Assembly (NCBI RefSeq): GCF_028751195.1
Contig: NZ_CP066784.1
Coordinates: 2,108,001 to 2,172,000, forward strand
From: Alicyclobacillus sp. ALC3
GTDB taxonomy: Bacteria; Bacillota; Bacilli; Alicyclobacillales; Alicyclobacillaceae
DNA length: 64,000 bases
Direction of reading: 5' to 3'
Shown here: positions 50,172 to 60,003 of the stretch, piece after piece
How the letters are laid out: each line of letters starts with the position of its first letter
Position numbering within the stretch: position 1 is the stretch's first letter
Notes under the pieces: model-generated
The model's input: only the letters and a program-made list of their open reading frames with translations
Database searches by the model: none
Told to the model about the DNA's origin: nothing
Translations under genes and position numbers: made by a program

Positions 50172-53100
50172 TTACTTGGCAACTTCAGTAACTTGTTCAG
50201 GGGAACGCAGCGCCTCGTGGAATGACCCGAAAAACTGCAACAGAAGTGCGCACAGCTGCCGCTCAGCGAGGTCGCGTGTGCGGAACGTAACTTGCAGAAC
50301 GCCGTTGGAACGCTTCACGTACTGCCCCTTCATGCGCTTGGCGAGCGCAAACAAAGCAGCGTGATCGACGTCATTCGAGCGCTCTGGCGGGATGCGGATA
50401 CTCGACTCGTGGCCTTGCTGAGCAACCGCTTCAATGCCATAGCGGGCGGCGTAGCTCTTGATCCGAGTGACGTCGAGTAAGTTGCGGACAGCGTCAGGGA
50501 GGTCGCCGTAGCGGTCCTCAAGCTCCTCTTCGAGGTCATTTGCCCCGTCCTGACTGCGGACAAACTTAAATTTCTTGTACACAGCGATTTTCTGCGCTGG
50601 GTTCGGGATGAAGTCGTCTGGCAGGTATGCTTCGATGGCAAGGTCAATCGTCGGCTCTGGCGGGACCTCCTCCACTTCGCCTTTCGCCTCTTTGACAGCC
50701 GCAGTCAGCATGTCGTTGTAGAGGTCAAAACCGACGGAGTTGATGAAACCGTGCTGCTCAGCGCCAAGTAAGTTACCAGCGCCGCGGATGGCTAGGTCGC
50801 GCATCGCGATCTTGAACCCACTGCCAAGTTCTGTGAACTCCTTGATGGCCTGTAGCCTTTTTTCTGCGATCTCGGTCAGCACCTTGTCGCGTTGATAGGT
50901 GAAGTACGCGTAGGCGATGCGATTCGAACGCCCGACGCGACCGCGCAGTTGGTACAGCTGCGCCAAACCAAGACGGTCTGCGTCGTAGACAATCAACGTG
51001 TTGACGTTGGGAATATCCAACCCTGTTTCAATGATCGTAGTTGTGACAAGTACGTCGAGTTCCCCGTCAAGGAAGTCAAGCATGACTCGCTCTAATTCGT
51101 CCTCAGCCATCTGCCCGTGTGCAACGCCGACGTTAGCGTTTGGGACCATGCGCCGAACTCGGTCGGCCATGCTGCGGATACCGCTTACGTGGTTGTAGAG
51201 GACATAAACCTGTCCACCGCGGTTCAACTCTCGCTCAATCGCCTCGTGCAGCAAGTTTTCGTTGAACTCCACCACATACGTTTGCACGGGAAAGCGGTTT
51301 TCCGGCGGGGTTTCGATCACGGACAAATCGCGCACACCTAGCATGGACATGTGCAGGGTTCGCGGAATCGGTGTAGCAGTCAACGTCAAGCAGTCCACAT
51401 TCGTGCGCATTTGCTTCAGCCGCTCCTTATGCGTCACGCCAAAGCGCTGCTCTTCGTCGACAATCAGGAGACCCAAGTCTTTAAACTTGAGCGACTTTTG
51501 CAGTAGTCGGTGCGTGCCGATCACGACGTCGATACTGCCGTCTTCGAGTCCTTTCACGACAGTTTGCGCTTCTCCCCTCGTGCGAAAGCGACTCAACACC
51601 TCGACTGTCGCCGGGTACCCCGCAAAGCGCTCCTTGAACGTCTCGAAGTGCTGGTGGGCGAGCACGGTGGTGGGAACTAGCACTGCGACTTGTTTGCCGT
51701 CCATCACTGCCTTAAAAGCAGCCCGAATTGCCACCTCAGTCTTGCCGTATCCGACATCGCCACAGAGCAGCCGGTCCATTGGCCGCGGTAGCTCCATATC
51801 CCGTTTGATCTCGTCGATCGCTCGCAATTGGTCAGGTGTCTCCTCGTACGGAAACATAGCTTCGAAGTCCTTCTGCCAAGGCGTATCCAAGGGGAACGGG
51901 TGTCCCGGTGTCGCCTGCCGTGCAGCGTACAGCTTGACCAAGTCGTCGGCGATGTCTTGGACGCTCTTGGACACGCGCTGCTTCACCCGCGTCCACTCGC
52001 CACCGCCTAGGTGGTTCACCTTTGGCGCCCTCTCCTCGGAGCCGATGAAGCGTTGAACTTGGTCGATTTGTTCGACCGGTACGTACAGCGTGTCGTTGCC
52101 TGCGTACTGCAGGTGCAGATAGTCCTTGTGTCGACCGTCAATTTCAAGTGTTCGGATGCCAAGGTACTTGCCGATCCCGTGGTTGACGTGCACGACAAAG
52201 TCTCCGACACGCAGTTCTTGATAACTCTTGATGCGCTCAGCGTCGGACATCTCTGCGCGCAGGCGACGGCCTTTCTTGCGGGTGCCAAAGACCTCCGTTT
52301 CAACAATCAGGACAATCCGACTCATCGGCAACTCAAACCCGGAGGAGAGGTTGCCAACCAACACCTGTGGAGTCGTCGTATCCGTCAAGCTCTGAGAGCG
52401 CAGAGCGCGGATGCGGTAGTCTTCGAGTACCCGTTCGAGCCGGTCGGCGCGCTCCGGGGTCGCGGCGAGCATGAGAACGCGCATGCCGCTCTTCAACCAC
52501 CGCTCCGCTTCCGCTTTGAGCAGGTTCATTTGACCGTGGAAGTTCTGCATCGGTTTTGCAGTGACACCGGCCATCGCCACGTAACGGTGTGTGCCGGTGG
52601 GCCGGGCGAATGTGGAGAACTGAAAGCACGCGAAGCGGGGGTGCGCCCAGAGCTTGTCAAAAGACAGGCCGAGGACCGTGCCGGAGAGGATATCTCCACG
52701 CATCAAGGCGGCAGTCAACCACTCCTGAAATTCCTTTTCGAGCCCCTTTTCGCGTTCTTGAATCCGCGCTGGCTCGTCGAGGATGAGTGTGTTGAGACCT
52801 GGGAAGTACTCGAGCAGAGTTTGGATGTGCCGCTGTAGTACCTGTGTGTAGCGTAGTTGCCCATAAAACGGTAGACCTTCCCGCATTCTCCGGACGTCTT
52901 CTCCCACAGTACCCTGCAACCGCTCACGCACGTCCACGTCCGTGAGTGTGCGAACGCGCTGCTCGAGGTGGTGTTCGAGTTCGTCGGCCACCGTCTCAAG
53001 CTGCGAAGCGGGGACGAGAAAGTCGAGTGCCGGCCCAATGGTGACTTCCGTGCGCGAATCGAGCGAACGCTGTGTCCCGACGTCGAACGTGCGGATTGAG

Positions 53101-53717
53101 TCCACTTCCGTGTCAAACAGTTCGACGCGTATTGGGCGCGGTTCCGTCAGTGGAAAAATGTCGACAATCCCACCGCGAATTGAGAACTGTCCTTGACTGT
53201 CGACCATCTCCACGCGTTCGTACCCGGCGGAAACGAACTTCTGTGCGTAGTCGCTAGGCACTTCCTTACCGACTCGCCAAGTGAAAATGCTATCGCGGCA
53301 AAAATCGCGTTTCATCACAGGTTGAAGCGCCCCGGCAACTGTAGTCACCACGACGGCTGGTGTCCCTGACGCCAGATGCTGCAGCACCTGTAGCCGCTCT
53401 GCCATGACATCGCGGCTAAACGCAATCACACCAGCGATCAGGAGTTCACGCTCGGGGTACAAGAGAATGGGCGTGTCCGGCAAAAATTCGCGCAAGTCGT
53501 CCGCAATTATCTCTGCTTCACCTGCGGAGTGCGTGACAATGAGCAGCGATGTATTCGGGCGATGTGTTTGCTGATAGAGGTAAAGGGCGGCATAGTACAG
53601 GTGCCTGGCACCGCCGCTTAAGCCGGTAACCAAGCCGTCTGGGCTGTCCACAGTCACCTGTTTTAATACGGATTGAAATTCTGGTTCAGACGAAAGCAGT
53701 TCCGCCAACTCAACCAC
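50172..53717 (-). CDS. mfd: Transcription-repair coupling factor Mfd
   Basis: This 1181-residue ATP-dependent translocase removes stalled RNA polymerase and recruits UvrA. Order: UvrB-like N-terminal module, RNA polymerase-interacting domain (VGDFVVHVNHGIGKYLG), then a RecG-like translocase with Walker A GDVGYGKTE and Walker B DEEQRFG, and a C-terminal TRCF domain. The GTG start at 53717 has AGGAGGGG upstream; ten further upstream residues are in frame but lack support. Confidence 0.98.
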   Translation of the reverse strand: MVELAELLSSEPEFQSVLKQVTVDSPDGLVTGLSGGARHLYYAALYLYQQTHRPNTSLLIVTHSAGEAEIIADDLREFLPDTPILLYPERELLIAGVIAFSRDVMAERLQVLQHLASGTPAVVVTTVAGALQPVMKRDFCRDSIFTWRVGKEVPSDYAQKFVSAGYERVEMVDSQGQFSIRGGIVDIFPLTEPRPIRVELFDTEVDSIRTFDVGTQRSLDSRTEVTIGPALDFLVPASQLETVADELEHHLEQRVRTLTDVDVRERLQGTVGEDVRRMREGLPFYGQLRYTQVLQRHIQTLLEYFPGLNTLILDEPARIQEREKGLEKEFQEWLTAALMRGDILSGTVLGLSFDKLWAHPRFACFQFSTFARPTGTHRYVAMAGVTAKPMQNFHGQMNLLKAEAERWLKSGMRVLMLAATPERADRLERVLEDYRIRALRSQSLTDTTTPQVLVGNLSSGFELPMSRIVLIVETEVFGTRKKGRRLRAEMSDAERIKSYQELRVGDFVVHVNHGIGKYLGIRTLEIDGRHKDYLHLQYAGNDTLYVPVEQIDQVQRFIGSEERAPKVNHLGGGEWTRVKQRVSKSVQDIADDLVKLYAARQATPGHPFPLDTPWQKDFEAMFPYEETPDQLRAIDEIKRDMELPRPMDRLLCGDVGYGKTEVAIRAAFKAVMDGKQVAVLVPTTVLAHQHFETFKERFAGYPATVEVLSRFRTRGEAQTVVKGLEDGSIDVVIGTHRLLQKSLKFKDLGLLIVDEEQRFGVTHKERLKQMRTNVDCLTLTATPIPRTLHMSMLGVRDLSVIETPPENRFPVQTYVVEFNENLLHEAIERELNRGGQVYVLYNHVSGIRSMADRVRRMVPNANVGVAHGQMAEDELERVMLDFLDGELDVLVTTTIIETGLDIPNVNTLIVYDADRLGLAQLYQLRGRVGRSNRIAYAYFTYQRDKVLTEIAEKRLQAIKEFTELGSGFKIAMRDLAIRGAGNLLGAEQHGFINSVGFDLYNDMLTAAVKEAKGEVEEVPPEPTIDLAIEAYLPDDFIPNPAQKIAVYKKFKFVRSQDGANDLEEELEDRYGDLPDAVRNLLDVTRIKSYAARYGIEAVAQQGHESSIRIPPERSNDVDHAALFALAKRMKGQYVKRSNGVLQVTFRTRDLAERQLCALLLQFFGSFHEALRSPEQVTEVAK

Positions 53718-53756
53718 AGTACCCCTCCTGACCACGACAGGCCACACCAGAGAACG

Positions 53757-53824
53757 CAGAAAAGAGCCTTAGTTCGGCTCAGACAGGGAGTGGCAATGCA
53801 CGTCCCGTTCTGACGCCTAAGGCT
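53757..53824 (-). terminator. Terminator after fin
   Basis: Arms AGCCTTAG / CTAAGGCT enclose an inner CAGAACGGGA...TCCCTGTCTG stem. The minus strand then reads CTTTTCTG. Confidence 0.8.
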
Positions 53825-53874
53825 TGTGCGCTCACTGCTACAACTGCCGTACTCGCCCGTCGCAACTGGGAAGT

Positions 53875-54120
53875 TTACTGGAACAAATGACCTTCGACCA
53901 GCAGTTCTGGGTGGTCTTCGACAGCGCTTTGACAATGGTCGCACACAGTCTGCACATAGATGGCGCCGTGATCCCCATTATATGCGATAAATTCTGAACG
54001 CTCCACTGGCGTCAGGTGCTGAAAACCACAGTAACGCTCTGCATCCGCCTCTGTCCATGTCGGCTGATTGAGCGCCCCAACAAATTGCCTGCAATGCCGA
54101 CAATAGTATTCAATACGCAT
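53875..54120 (-). CDS. fin: Anti-sigma-F factor Fin (YabK)
   Basis: This 81-residue protein has two zinc CxxC motifs, CRHC near the N-terminus and CDHC near the C-terminus. Fin helps switch the forespore from sigma-F to sigma-G by antagonising sigma-F. ATG at 54120 has GGAGGG at the right distance; a GTG nine bases upstream abuts the ribosome binding site and is rejected. Located between pth and mfd, its usual place. Confidence 0.94.
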   Translation of the reverse strand: MRIEYYCRHCRQFVGALNQPTWTEADAERYCGFQHLTPVERSEFIAYNGDHGAIYVQTVCDHCQSAVEDHPELLVEGHLFQ

Positions 54121-54223
54121 CTGCGTCACCCTCCTCTGACTCTAGTCAAGAGTCTCCATTGTTAGTATGGAGGGTTTAGCGGCAGAGCATACGTGGGAAC
54201 ACGACGCGGTACGAACTGCCGCG

Positions 54224-54790
54224 TCAAGTCCCGTTAAACCGATTCATCGCAAGCGTAAAACTGTTTTGGAGCGCGAACAACACAGCCTCCGCCGCGTGAT
54301 TCACGGTTTCGTCCATGGCAGGTCGCTCTGCTGCAGGAAATGGGCTGAGGACGTAGGAGATGACCGCAGACTTTTGCTCTGGCCGTCCAATCCCCACCCG
54401 GACGCGTGCAAACGACTCGGTGCCAAGGTGTGCAATCAGCGACTTGACACCGTTGTGACCGCCTGCGCTGCCTTTTTCGCGCAGGCGAAGGTCGCCGACG
54501 GGAAAGTCCATGTCGTCGTAAATCGCAATCACGTCGTCTGCCGACAACTCGGAAAAGTAGTCGAAGACGGCCCTGGCCGCTTCTCCGCTGTTGTTCATGA
54601 ACGTCTGCGGTTTACAGAGTATCACTCGCTCGGCGCCGACCCGCACCAGAGCGGCGTGACTCTTCCACTTTTCCCTGCTGCACTCGCTTCCTAACCGACG
54701 CGCCACCTCGTCGACTACCCAAAAGCCCACGTTGTGACGCGTCGCCGCGTATTTGGCCCCCGGATTGCCGAGCCCAACAACGAGTTTCAT
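54224..54790 (-). CDS. pth: Peptidyl-tRNA hydrolase
   Basis: This 188-residue enzyme recycles peptidyl-tRNA. It starts KLVVGLGNPGAKYAATRHNVG with catalytic His19 and has PQTFMNNSGEA and GSAGGHNGVKSL. In B. subtilis the gene is spoVC. The ctc (rplY-like) gene usually found between prs and pth is absent; only 65 bp separate them. Confidence 0.98.
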   Translation of the reverse strand: MKLVVGLGNPGAKYAATRHNVGFWVVDEVARRLGSECSREKWKSHAALVRVGAERVILCKPQTFMNNSGEAARAVFDYFSELSADDVIAIYDDMDFPVGDLRLREKGSAGGHNGVKSLIAHLGTESFARVRVGIGRPEQKSAVISYVLSPFPAAERPAMDETVNHAAEAVLFALQNSFTLAMNRFNGT

Positions 54791-54855
54791 GTCTACCTCC
54801 CGACTCCCATCAGCCCCGACGCGTCCGGCACACCTTCACCCGACCAGCTTGTCCA

Positions 54856-55800
54856 CTAATCGAACAACTGGCTGATTGACCGGTGCGTATGCACGCGCAG
54901 GATGGCCTCCGCAATCAGTTCTGCAACAGACAGCACTTTGATTTTTGGAATCTGTTTCTCTGGCGGCAACAGGATGGTATTCGTAACCACGACCTCGCGA
55001 ATTTCGGAACTCTCCAGTCGTTTGACACCTTCACCAGACAACACTGGGTGGATACAGCACGCGTAGACGTCTTTGGCCCCGCGTTCCAGCAACGCCTTCG
55101 CGCCTGCCGTGATGGTGCCGGCGGTGTCAATCATGTCGTCCACGAGAATGGCAGTCCGTCCGTGAATCTCACCAATGATGTTCATCACCTGCGCGACATT
55201 TACATCCGGGCGCCGCTTGTCGATAATTGCCAGAGGCGCACCGAGCCGCTCGGCGAGCGCCCGTGCGCGAGTCACGCCACCCATGTCCGGTGACACCACG
55301 ACAGGGTTCTCGATGTTCTTCGCGAGAAAGTAGTTAGCGAGAATCGGCATACCAACCAAGTGGTCGAGCGGGATGTCAAAGAAGCCCTGAATCTGCCCAG
55401 CGTGCAGGTCCATACAGATGATTCGGTTGGCTCCCGCCTTTTCCAGCAGGTTCGCCACCAGTTTCGCCGTGATGGGGTCGCGCGCTCTCGCTTTGCGGTC
55501 TTGACGAGCGTATCCATAGTACGGGATGACGACGTTGATACTGCGAGCGGAAGCGCGTTTGAGCGCATCGATCATGATCAGTAGTTCCATCAAGTGTTCG
55601 TTTGCCGGCGCCGATGTCGGCTGAACGATGTATACGTTGTCACCGCGCACACTCTCAACGAGTTTAATGCGGACTTCACCATCCATAAAGCGACTGACGG
55701 TGCACTCCCCAAGCGCGATGCCAATCTGGTCCGCGATTTCCTGCGCCAACGGCGGGTTTGCGTTACCGGTAAAAAGTTTTAGGTCTCCTTCGCGTGCCAT
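54856..55800 (-). CDS. prs: Ribose-phosphate pyrophosphokinase
   Basis: This 314-residue enzyme makes PRPP for nucleotide, His and Trp synthesis. Signatures: [17 protein letters not shown], the [14 protein letters not shown] stretch and the PRPP loop [11 protein letters not shown]. The start [15 protein letters not shown] at 55800 begins 8 bp after the glmU stop; a longer frame overlapping glmU lacks support. Confidence 0.98.
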   Translation of the reverse strand: MAREGDLKLFTGNANPPLAQEIADQIGIALGECTVSRFMDGEVRIKLVESVRGDNVYIVQPTSAPANEHLMELLIMIDALKRASARSINVVIPYYGYARQDRKARARDPITAKLVANLLEKAGANRIICMDLHAGQIQGFFDIPLDHLVGMPILANYFLAKNIENPVVVSPDMGGVTRARALAERLGAPLAIIDKRRPDVNVAQVMNIIGEIHGRTAILVDDMIDTAGTITAGAKALLERGAKDVYACCIHPVLSGEGVKRLESSEIREVVVTNTILLPPEKQIPKIKVLSVAELIAEAILRVHTHRSISQLFD

Positions 55801-55807
55801 GTCTACT

Positions 55808-57220
55808 TCAGGGCCCCTTCCGTTCATTAGGCGCCGGGTCGCTATCTTCCTCCCGTCGAGCGCGCCAGTTTTTCACATAATCTGGTTTCGTCACCTGCCG
55901 GTTGCGGGCAATCGCAAAACCGTCTGCCGGAACATCCTCGGTAATGGTCGAACCTGCGCACAGGTAGGCATCCGCGCCCACATCAAGTGGCGCGATAAGG
56001 TTGACGTTTGACCCTACAAAAGTGCCATCCCCAATGACAGTCCGGTGCTTGCGCTTACCGTCGTAATTGACCGTGATGACGCCGCAACCAATGTTCACAT
56101 CGCTCCCGACGTCCGCGTCGCCCACATAGGCCAAGTGACTCACCTTCGTGCGGTCCCCAAGTGTAGAGTTCTTGACCTCGACAAAGTCGCCCACTTTGAC
56201 GTTGGCCCCGATGTTGGAACCCGGTCGAATGTACGCGAACGGCCCAACGTGCGTGTGTTCGCCGATGGAACTGTCGCGCGCTACTGATGTTTCAACTTCC
56301 GCTCCGAAGCTCACGCGCATGTTCGTCAAGCGCGTGTTTGGCCCGATGACGCAGCCTTCACCAATTTCGGTCCCGCCCTCGAGCACCGTCCCCGGCAAAA
56401 TCAGGCTGTCTCGGCCGATGGTGACGTCCACGCCAATCGTCACGTGCATCGGGTCGATAATTGTGACGCCTTCACGCATCCAGTGTTCACAGATGCGCAT
56501 CTGCATGGCGCGTTCCACGCGGGCCAGTTGAATCCGGTCGTTGACGCTGAGGACTTCCTGTGCATCCGCAGCGGCAACCCCGTAAACAGGTCGTCCACTC
56601 GCTCGCATGATGGCGATTGTATCCGTCAGGTAGTACTCCGCCTGCGTGTTCGTCGGCCTGACTTTCGTCAGTGACTCTTCCAGGTCGGCGCGCGCAAACG
56701 CGTAAATCCCCGTATTAATGCGGCGCACAGCGCGTTCTTCGGGTGTGGCATCCTTTTCTTCGACGACGCGTTCAATTGCACCGTCGAGGCCCTCAAAGAC
56801 ACGTCCAAGTCCACTGGGGTCGTCCACATCAGCCGTCAATACCACAGCGGCTGCCCGCCGTTGTTCACGGGCGGCAAACAGGGCTTCCATCGTCTCGGTT
56901 CGAATCAGCGGAGCATCACCGTAGAGAACCAGCACGCTGTCGGTGTCCGGTAGAAGTTTTGGGAGCGCGGCCTGTACGGCGTGCCCCGTTCCCTTTTGTT
57001 CGTTTTGGACAGCAATTTCTGCCCGTTCGCCGATCACAGATTCGACCGCTTCACGCTGCTGACCCGTAACAACAATGACTTGGTCGAGCAAAAGCGGTTG
57101 GATTTCATCGAGAATGTGTAAAATCATCGGTTTGCCGCAAACTTCATGAAGCACCTTGTGCTTTTTCGACTTCATTCGCGTGCCGTGGCCAGCGGCCAGG
57201 ACGATCGCGCTTCTGCCCAC
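55808..57220 (-). CDS. glmU: Bifunctional UDP-N-acetylglucosamine pyrophosphorylase / glucosamine-1-phosphate N-acetyltransferase
   Basis: This 470-residue enzyme makes UDP-GlcNAc for peptidoglycan. The uridyltransferase loop [11 protein letters not shown] is at 8-18. The C-terminal left-handed beta-helix hexapeptide repeats (for example [18 protein letters not shown]) carry acetyltransferase activity. It forms an operon with prs, as in B. subtilis gcaD-prs. Confidence 0.98.
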   Translation of the reverse strand: MGRSAIVLAAGHGTRMKSKKHKVLHEVCGKPMILHILDEIQPLLLDQVIVVTGQQREAVESVIGERAEIAVQNEQKGTGHAVQAALPKLLPDTDSVLVLYGDAPLIRTETMEALFAAREQRRAAAVVLTADVDDPSGLGRVFEGLDGAIERVVEEKDATPEERAVRRINTGIYAFARADLEESLTKVRPTNTQAEYYLTDTIAIMRASGRPVYGVAAADAQEVLSVNDRIQLARVERAMQMRICEHWMREGVTIIDPMHVTIGVDVTIGRDSLILPGTVLEGGTEIGEGCVIGPNTRLTNMRVSFGAEVETSVARDSSIGEHTHVGPFAYIRPGSNIGANVKVGDFVEVKNSTLGDRTKVSHLAYVGDADVGSDVNIGCGVITVNYDGKRKHRTVIGDGTFVGSNVNLIAPLDVGADAYLCAGSTITEDVPADGFAIARNRQVTKPDYVKNWRARREEDSDPAPNERKGP

Positions 57221-57361
57221 ACCATCGCCTCCCGGGTTGCATCGCCTCCAGTGTACCTAACCCGGGTGGTCATTTCAATTTATAGCTGTCCGGAAGCCAA
57301 CATATGGGCAGACACGACTCGACAACAGTCGACAAAACGGCGCGAAAAAGCTGGCGCAGAC

Positions 57362-57388
57362 CAAAACAGGGCCGACCGGGCCGCCCTG
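57362..57388 (-). terminator. Terminator after spoVG
   Basis: Stem CAGGGC / GCCCTG with an inner GC-rich loop, followed on the minus strand by TTTTGG. Confidence 0.8.
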
Positions 57389-57412
57389 CTGGGGTCTACG
57401 CACAAAGTGTGT

Positions 57413-57700
57413 TTACGCGCTTGGTTCTTGCAACCCGTCCGAGCTGTACTCGGTCCGGTTATACTCCTCCAGCACGGCGTCCTGGATTTTCTGGCGCGTT
57501 GCAGATGAAATCGGATGGGCGATGTCGCGGAACTCCCCATCTGGCGTCTTCTTGCTCGGCATGGCGACAAACATCCCATTGTTGCCGTCGATGACGCGAA
57601 TATCGTGCACGACAAACTCACTGTCGATAGTGATCGATGCGATCGCTTTCATGCGACCTTCACTGACCACCTTCCGCAAACGGACGTCTGTAATCTGCAT
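57413..57700 (-). CDS. spoVG: Septation / RNA-binding regulator SpoVG
   Basis: This 95-residue protein starts [20 protein letters not shown] and has [20 protein letters not shown], which identify SpoVG. It binds nucleic acid and affects septation and sporulation. ATG at 57700 has AAGGTGG eight bases upstream. It is controlled by a clear sigma-H promoter. Confidence 0.98.
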   Translation of the reverse strand: MQITDVRLRKVVSEGRMKAIASITIDSEFVVHDIRVIDGNNGMFVAMPSKKTPDGEFRDIAHPISSATRQKIQDAVLEEYNRTEYSSDGLQEPSA

Positions 57701-57745
57701 CCTGGTCACCACCTTTGCCTATCCATGGACGGTTCAGAACAATCC

Positions 57746-57773
57746 ATTCCACGCCGAATAGGCAAAGTCCTGC
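57746..57773 (-). promoter_or_regulatory. Sigma-H promoter of spoVG
   Basis: On the minus strand GCAGGACTT (-35, 57765-57773) and GTGGAAT (-10, 57746-57752) are 12 bp apart, matching RNAGGAWWW - 11/12 - RNNGAAT. spoVG is a classic sigma-H gene. Confidence 0.85.
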
Positions 57774-57795
57774 AAATCGTTACAATTTATCAAAA

Positions 57796-58167
57796 TTATT
57801 TGTGCGCGATGCACTCAATTTCGACTTCTGCGCCTCGCGGCAGTCCAGCAACCTGTACTGTGGAACGGGCAGGCCGATGATCGCCGAAGAATTCGCCGTA
57901 AATTTCGTTCACGGTCTGGAAATCGCCGAGGTTTGTCATAAAGATGGTGGTTTTGACAACATTGGCCCGGCTCAAACCGGCCGCGGTCAGAACTGCGTCG
58001 AGGTTGGCGAGTACCTGCCGTACCTGTTTGTCAACACCACCAGTCACCAACTCACCTTCAGCCGTGAGCGGGATCTGTCCAGATGTGTAGAGCATATCTC
58101 CGATTTGAATAGCTTGCGCGTAGGGTCCGATGGCTGCCGGGGCATTCGTTGTCGCAACTGTCTTCAT
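57796..58167 (-). CDS. ridA: RidA family reactive intermediate deaminase (YabJ)
   Basis: This 123-residue trimeric enzyme hydrolyses reactive enamine/imine intermediates. Motifs: GPYAQAIQIGDMLYTSGQIP and RPARSTVQVAGLPRGAEVEI, with the substrate-binding Arg. ATG at 58167 has AAAGGAGG upstream. It overlaps nothing; purR ends 17 bp before its start. Confidence 0.97.
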   Translation of the reverse strand: MKTVATTNAPAAIGPYAQAIQIGDMLYTSGQIPLTAEGELVTGGVDKQVRQVLANLDAVLTAAGLSRANVVKTTIFMTNLGDFQTVNEIYGEFFGDHRPARSTVQVAGLPRGAEVEIECIAHK

Positions 58168-58183
58168 AACTGTTTGTCCTCCT

Positions 58184-59014
58184 TTATTCCCCATCGCCGC
58201 TGTCGCTCGACATCCAGGCGGAATGGGTGCGCACTGTCACAGGTTGGCCTTCGATAATCGGGTCAAGCTCAAACAACGCTCTGTAATCCTCCACCAATTT
58301 GTCAGCTGGCTCCGATGTCGCCAATAACACAGCGGTGCCAACCACTTCTGCAGAGAACTCCGAGAGCAGGTTTTTGACGGCGGCTGCCGTGCCTCCCGCG
58401 CGCATAAAGTCGTCAATAATGAGTGCGCGCGCGCGCGCTGGCATTGCCCGTTTGGACAGCGACATGGTTTGAATTCGGCGCTGCGACCCGGATATGTAGT
58501 GAATTGAGAGGGCGGCGCCTTCCGTCACACGCAACTCTCGACGGGCAATGGCTAGAGGCAAATGCAAATATCGGGCCGTCGCAACAGCAAGTGGAATACC
58601 TTTGGTTTCCACGGTGACAATGACGTTCGCGCCCGCATCCTGATAGGCAGTTGCCAACAACTGACCTGACACATCGAGAACATCGGGGTCTCCAAGCACG
58701 TCAGACATGTACAGAAACCCCCCCGGCAGCGTGCGCGACGAATCGGACAAGCGCCGCGTCAGGTCTGCAAAGAAAGCCAACCGCCTGTTTTCTGGCACGT
58801 TTGCCACGTACTTGACGCCACCGGCGGAGCCCTGAATGGACCTGATGCTCCCTGCACCGTATGCCTCCAAAACGTTGCGAATGCGCGCCACGTCTTCGCT
58901 CAGGGAGGACTTCGCCGTATCGAGCCCGTCCGACAGTTCGGACAGCGACAGTGCGACGTTCGGCTGATCGACGAAAGTCTTCACCAGTCGAATGAAGCGT
59001 TCAGACCGCTGCAC
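58184..59014 (-). CDS. purR: Purine operon repressor PurR
   Basis: This 276-residue repressor has an N-terminal winged HTH and a C-terminal PRTase-like domain. The PRPP-binding motif ALIIDDFMRAGGTA is at 197-210. PRPP, made by the nearby prs gene product, relieves repression. The purR-ridA order matches B. subtilis purR-yabJ. Confidence 0.97.
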   Translation of the reverse strand: MQRSERFIRLVKTFVDQPNVALSLSELSDGLDTAKSSLSEDVARIRNVLEAYGAGSIRSIQGSAGGVKYVANVPENRRLAFFADLTRRLSDSSRTLPGGFLYMSDVLGDPDVLDVSGQLLATAYQDAGANVIVTVETKGIPLAVATARYLHLPLAIARRELRVTEGAALSIHYISGSQRRIQTMSLSKRAMPARARALIIDDFMRAGGTAAAVKNLLSEFSAEVVGTAVLLATSEPADKLVEDYRALFELDPIIEGQPVTVRTHSAWMSSDSGDGE

Positions 59015-59078
59015 GACGCCACCCCACTTTCCGGCTCACTGATAACCGTCCACAAGCGCCGTTACACTTGCGAATATA

Positions 59079-59927
59079 TCAGACAAACCGGGACAAATAC
59101 ACTTCCTTGGCGAACCCGCGGAAGGCGTTGTACAATCGTTGCCCGGTGGACTGCGCCGGAACGAGACAGAACAGTGTAGGGCCGCTGCCCGACATGTGCA
59201 CTGGAAAGCGGGCCACGTGGGCCGCCCGTTTCCAGACCTCCGCCACCTCCGGGTACAACCGCAACGTGGCAGGCGTTAGACCGTTAGATACCAATTGATT
59301 GACTGCCTCGACGTCACCAGACCGAAGTGCAGTGACAACTTCTTCGCTGATGGCTCGATTCTGGTATTCCTCTGGTCGCATCGCAGCGTACACTTCTGCA
59401 GTCGAGACGTGGACTGGCGGGTGAACAAGCACGACCCACGCCCGAAGACCGTGATCCACTCGCTGCAGACGTTCACCCCTGCCAGTAGCCAGAGCGCACC
59501 CGCCTGCTACGCAAAACGGGACATCCGAGCCAATCCCCGCGCCAATCTCTGCGAGCTCGTCCAAACTCAGTCCTGTCTCGTACAGGCGGTTGAGACCGCG
59601 CAACGTTGCCGCTGCGTCGGCCGATCCGCCAGCCAGGCCCGCTGCGACCGGGATCTGTTTGTCGATCCAAATTCGAACAGAAGCTTCGATGCCAGTATGT
59701 CGGAAAAATGCCGCGGCAGCTGTCCACGCCAAATTGCGGTCGTCTTGCGGCACATGCGAGACGGAGGCTCCGACTTCAAGCCCCCGCCTAGAGGTTTTCT
59801 CGATCCACACCAAGTCTGACAAGTCAATTGTCTGCAGCACCATGTCAACTTCGTGGTACCCGTCCGGTCGACTACCGAAAACGTCGAGCGATAAGTTGAT
59901 TTTTGCGTAGGCGCGCTCTGCCAGCAA
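59079..59927 (-). CDS. ispE: 4-diphosphocytidyl-2-C-methyl-D-erythritol kinase
   Basis: This 282-residue GHMP kinase performs the MEP-pathway step between IspD and IspF, both encoded in this window. AYAKINLSLDV is the N-terminal motif and PVAAGLAGGSADAAA at 93-107 is the ATP-binding glycine loop. Confidence 0.97.
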   Translation of the reverse strand: MLAERAYAKINLSLDVFGSRPDGYHEVDMVLQTIDLSDLVWIEKTSRRGLEVGASVSHVPQDDRNLAWTAAAAFFRHTGIEASVRIWIDKQIPVAAGLAGGSADAAATLRGLNRLYETGLSLDELAEIGAGIGSDVPFCVAGGCALATGRGERLQRVDHGLRAWVVLVHPPVHVSTAEVYAAMRPEEYQNRAISEEVVTALRSGDVEAVNQLVSNGLTPATLRLYPEVAEVWKRAAHVARFPVHMSGSGPTLFCLVPAQSTGQRLYNAFRGFAKEVYLSRFV

Positions 59928-60003
59928 CTTTTCACCCCGAATCGCGAATTCTGCTCACCTAAGAATGCTTCGATTCGGTCTGTCCGTCAAGCAAGCGTTC
60001 GAT

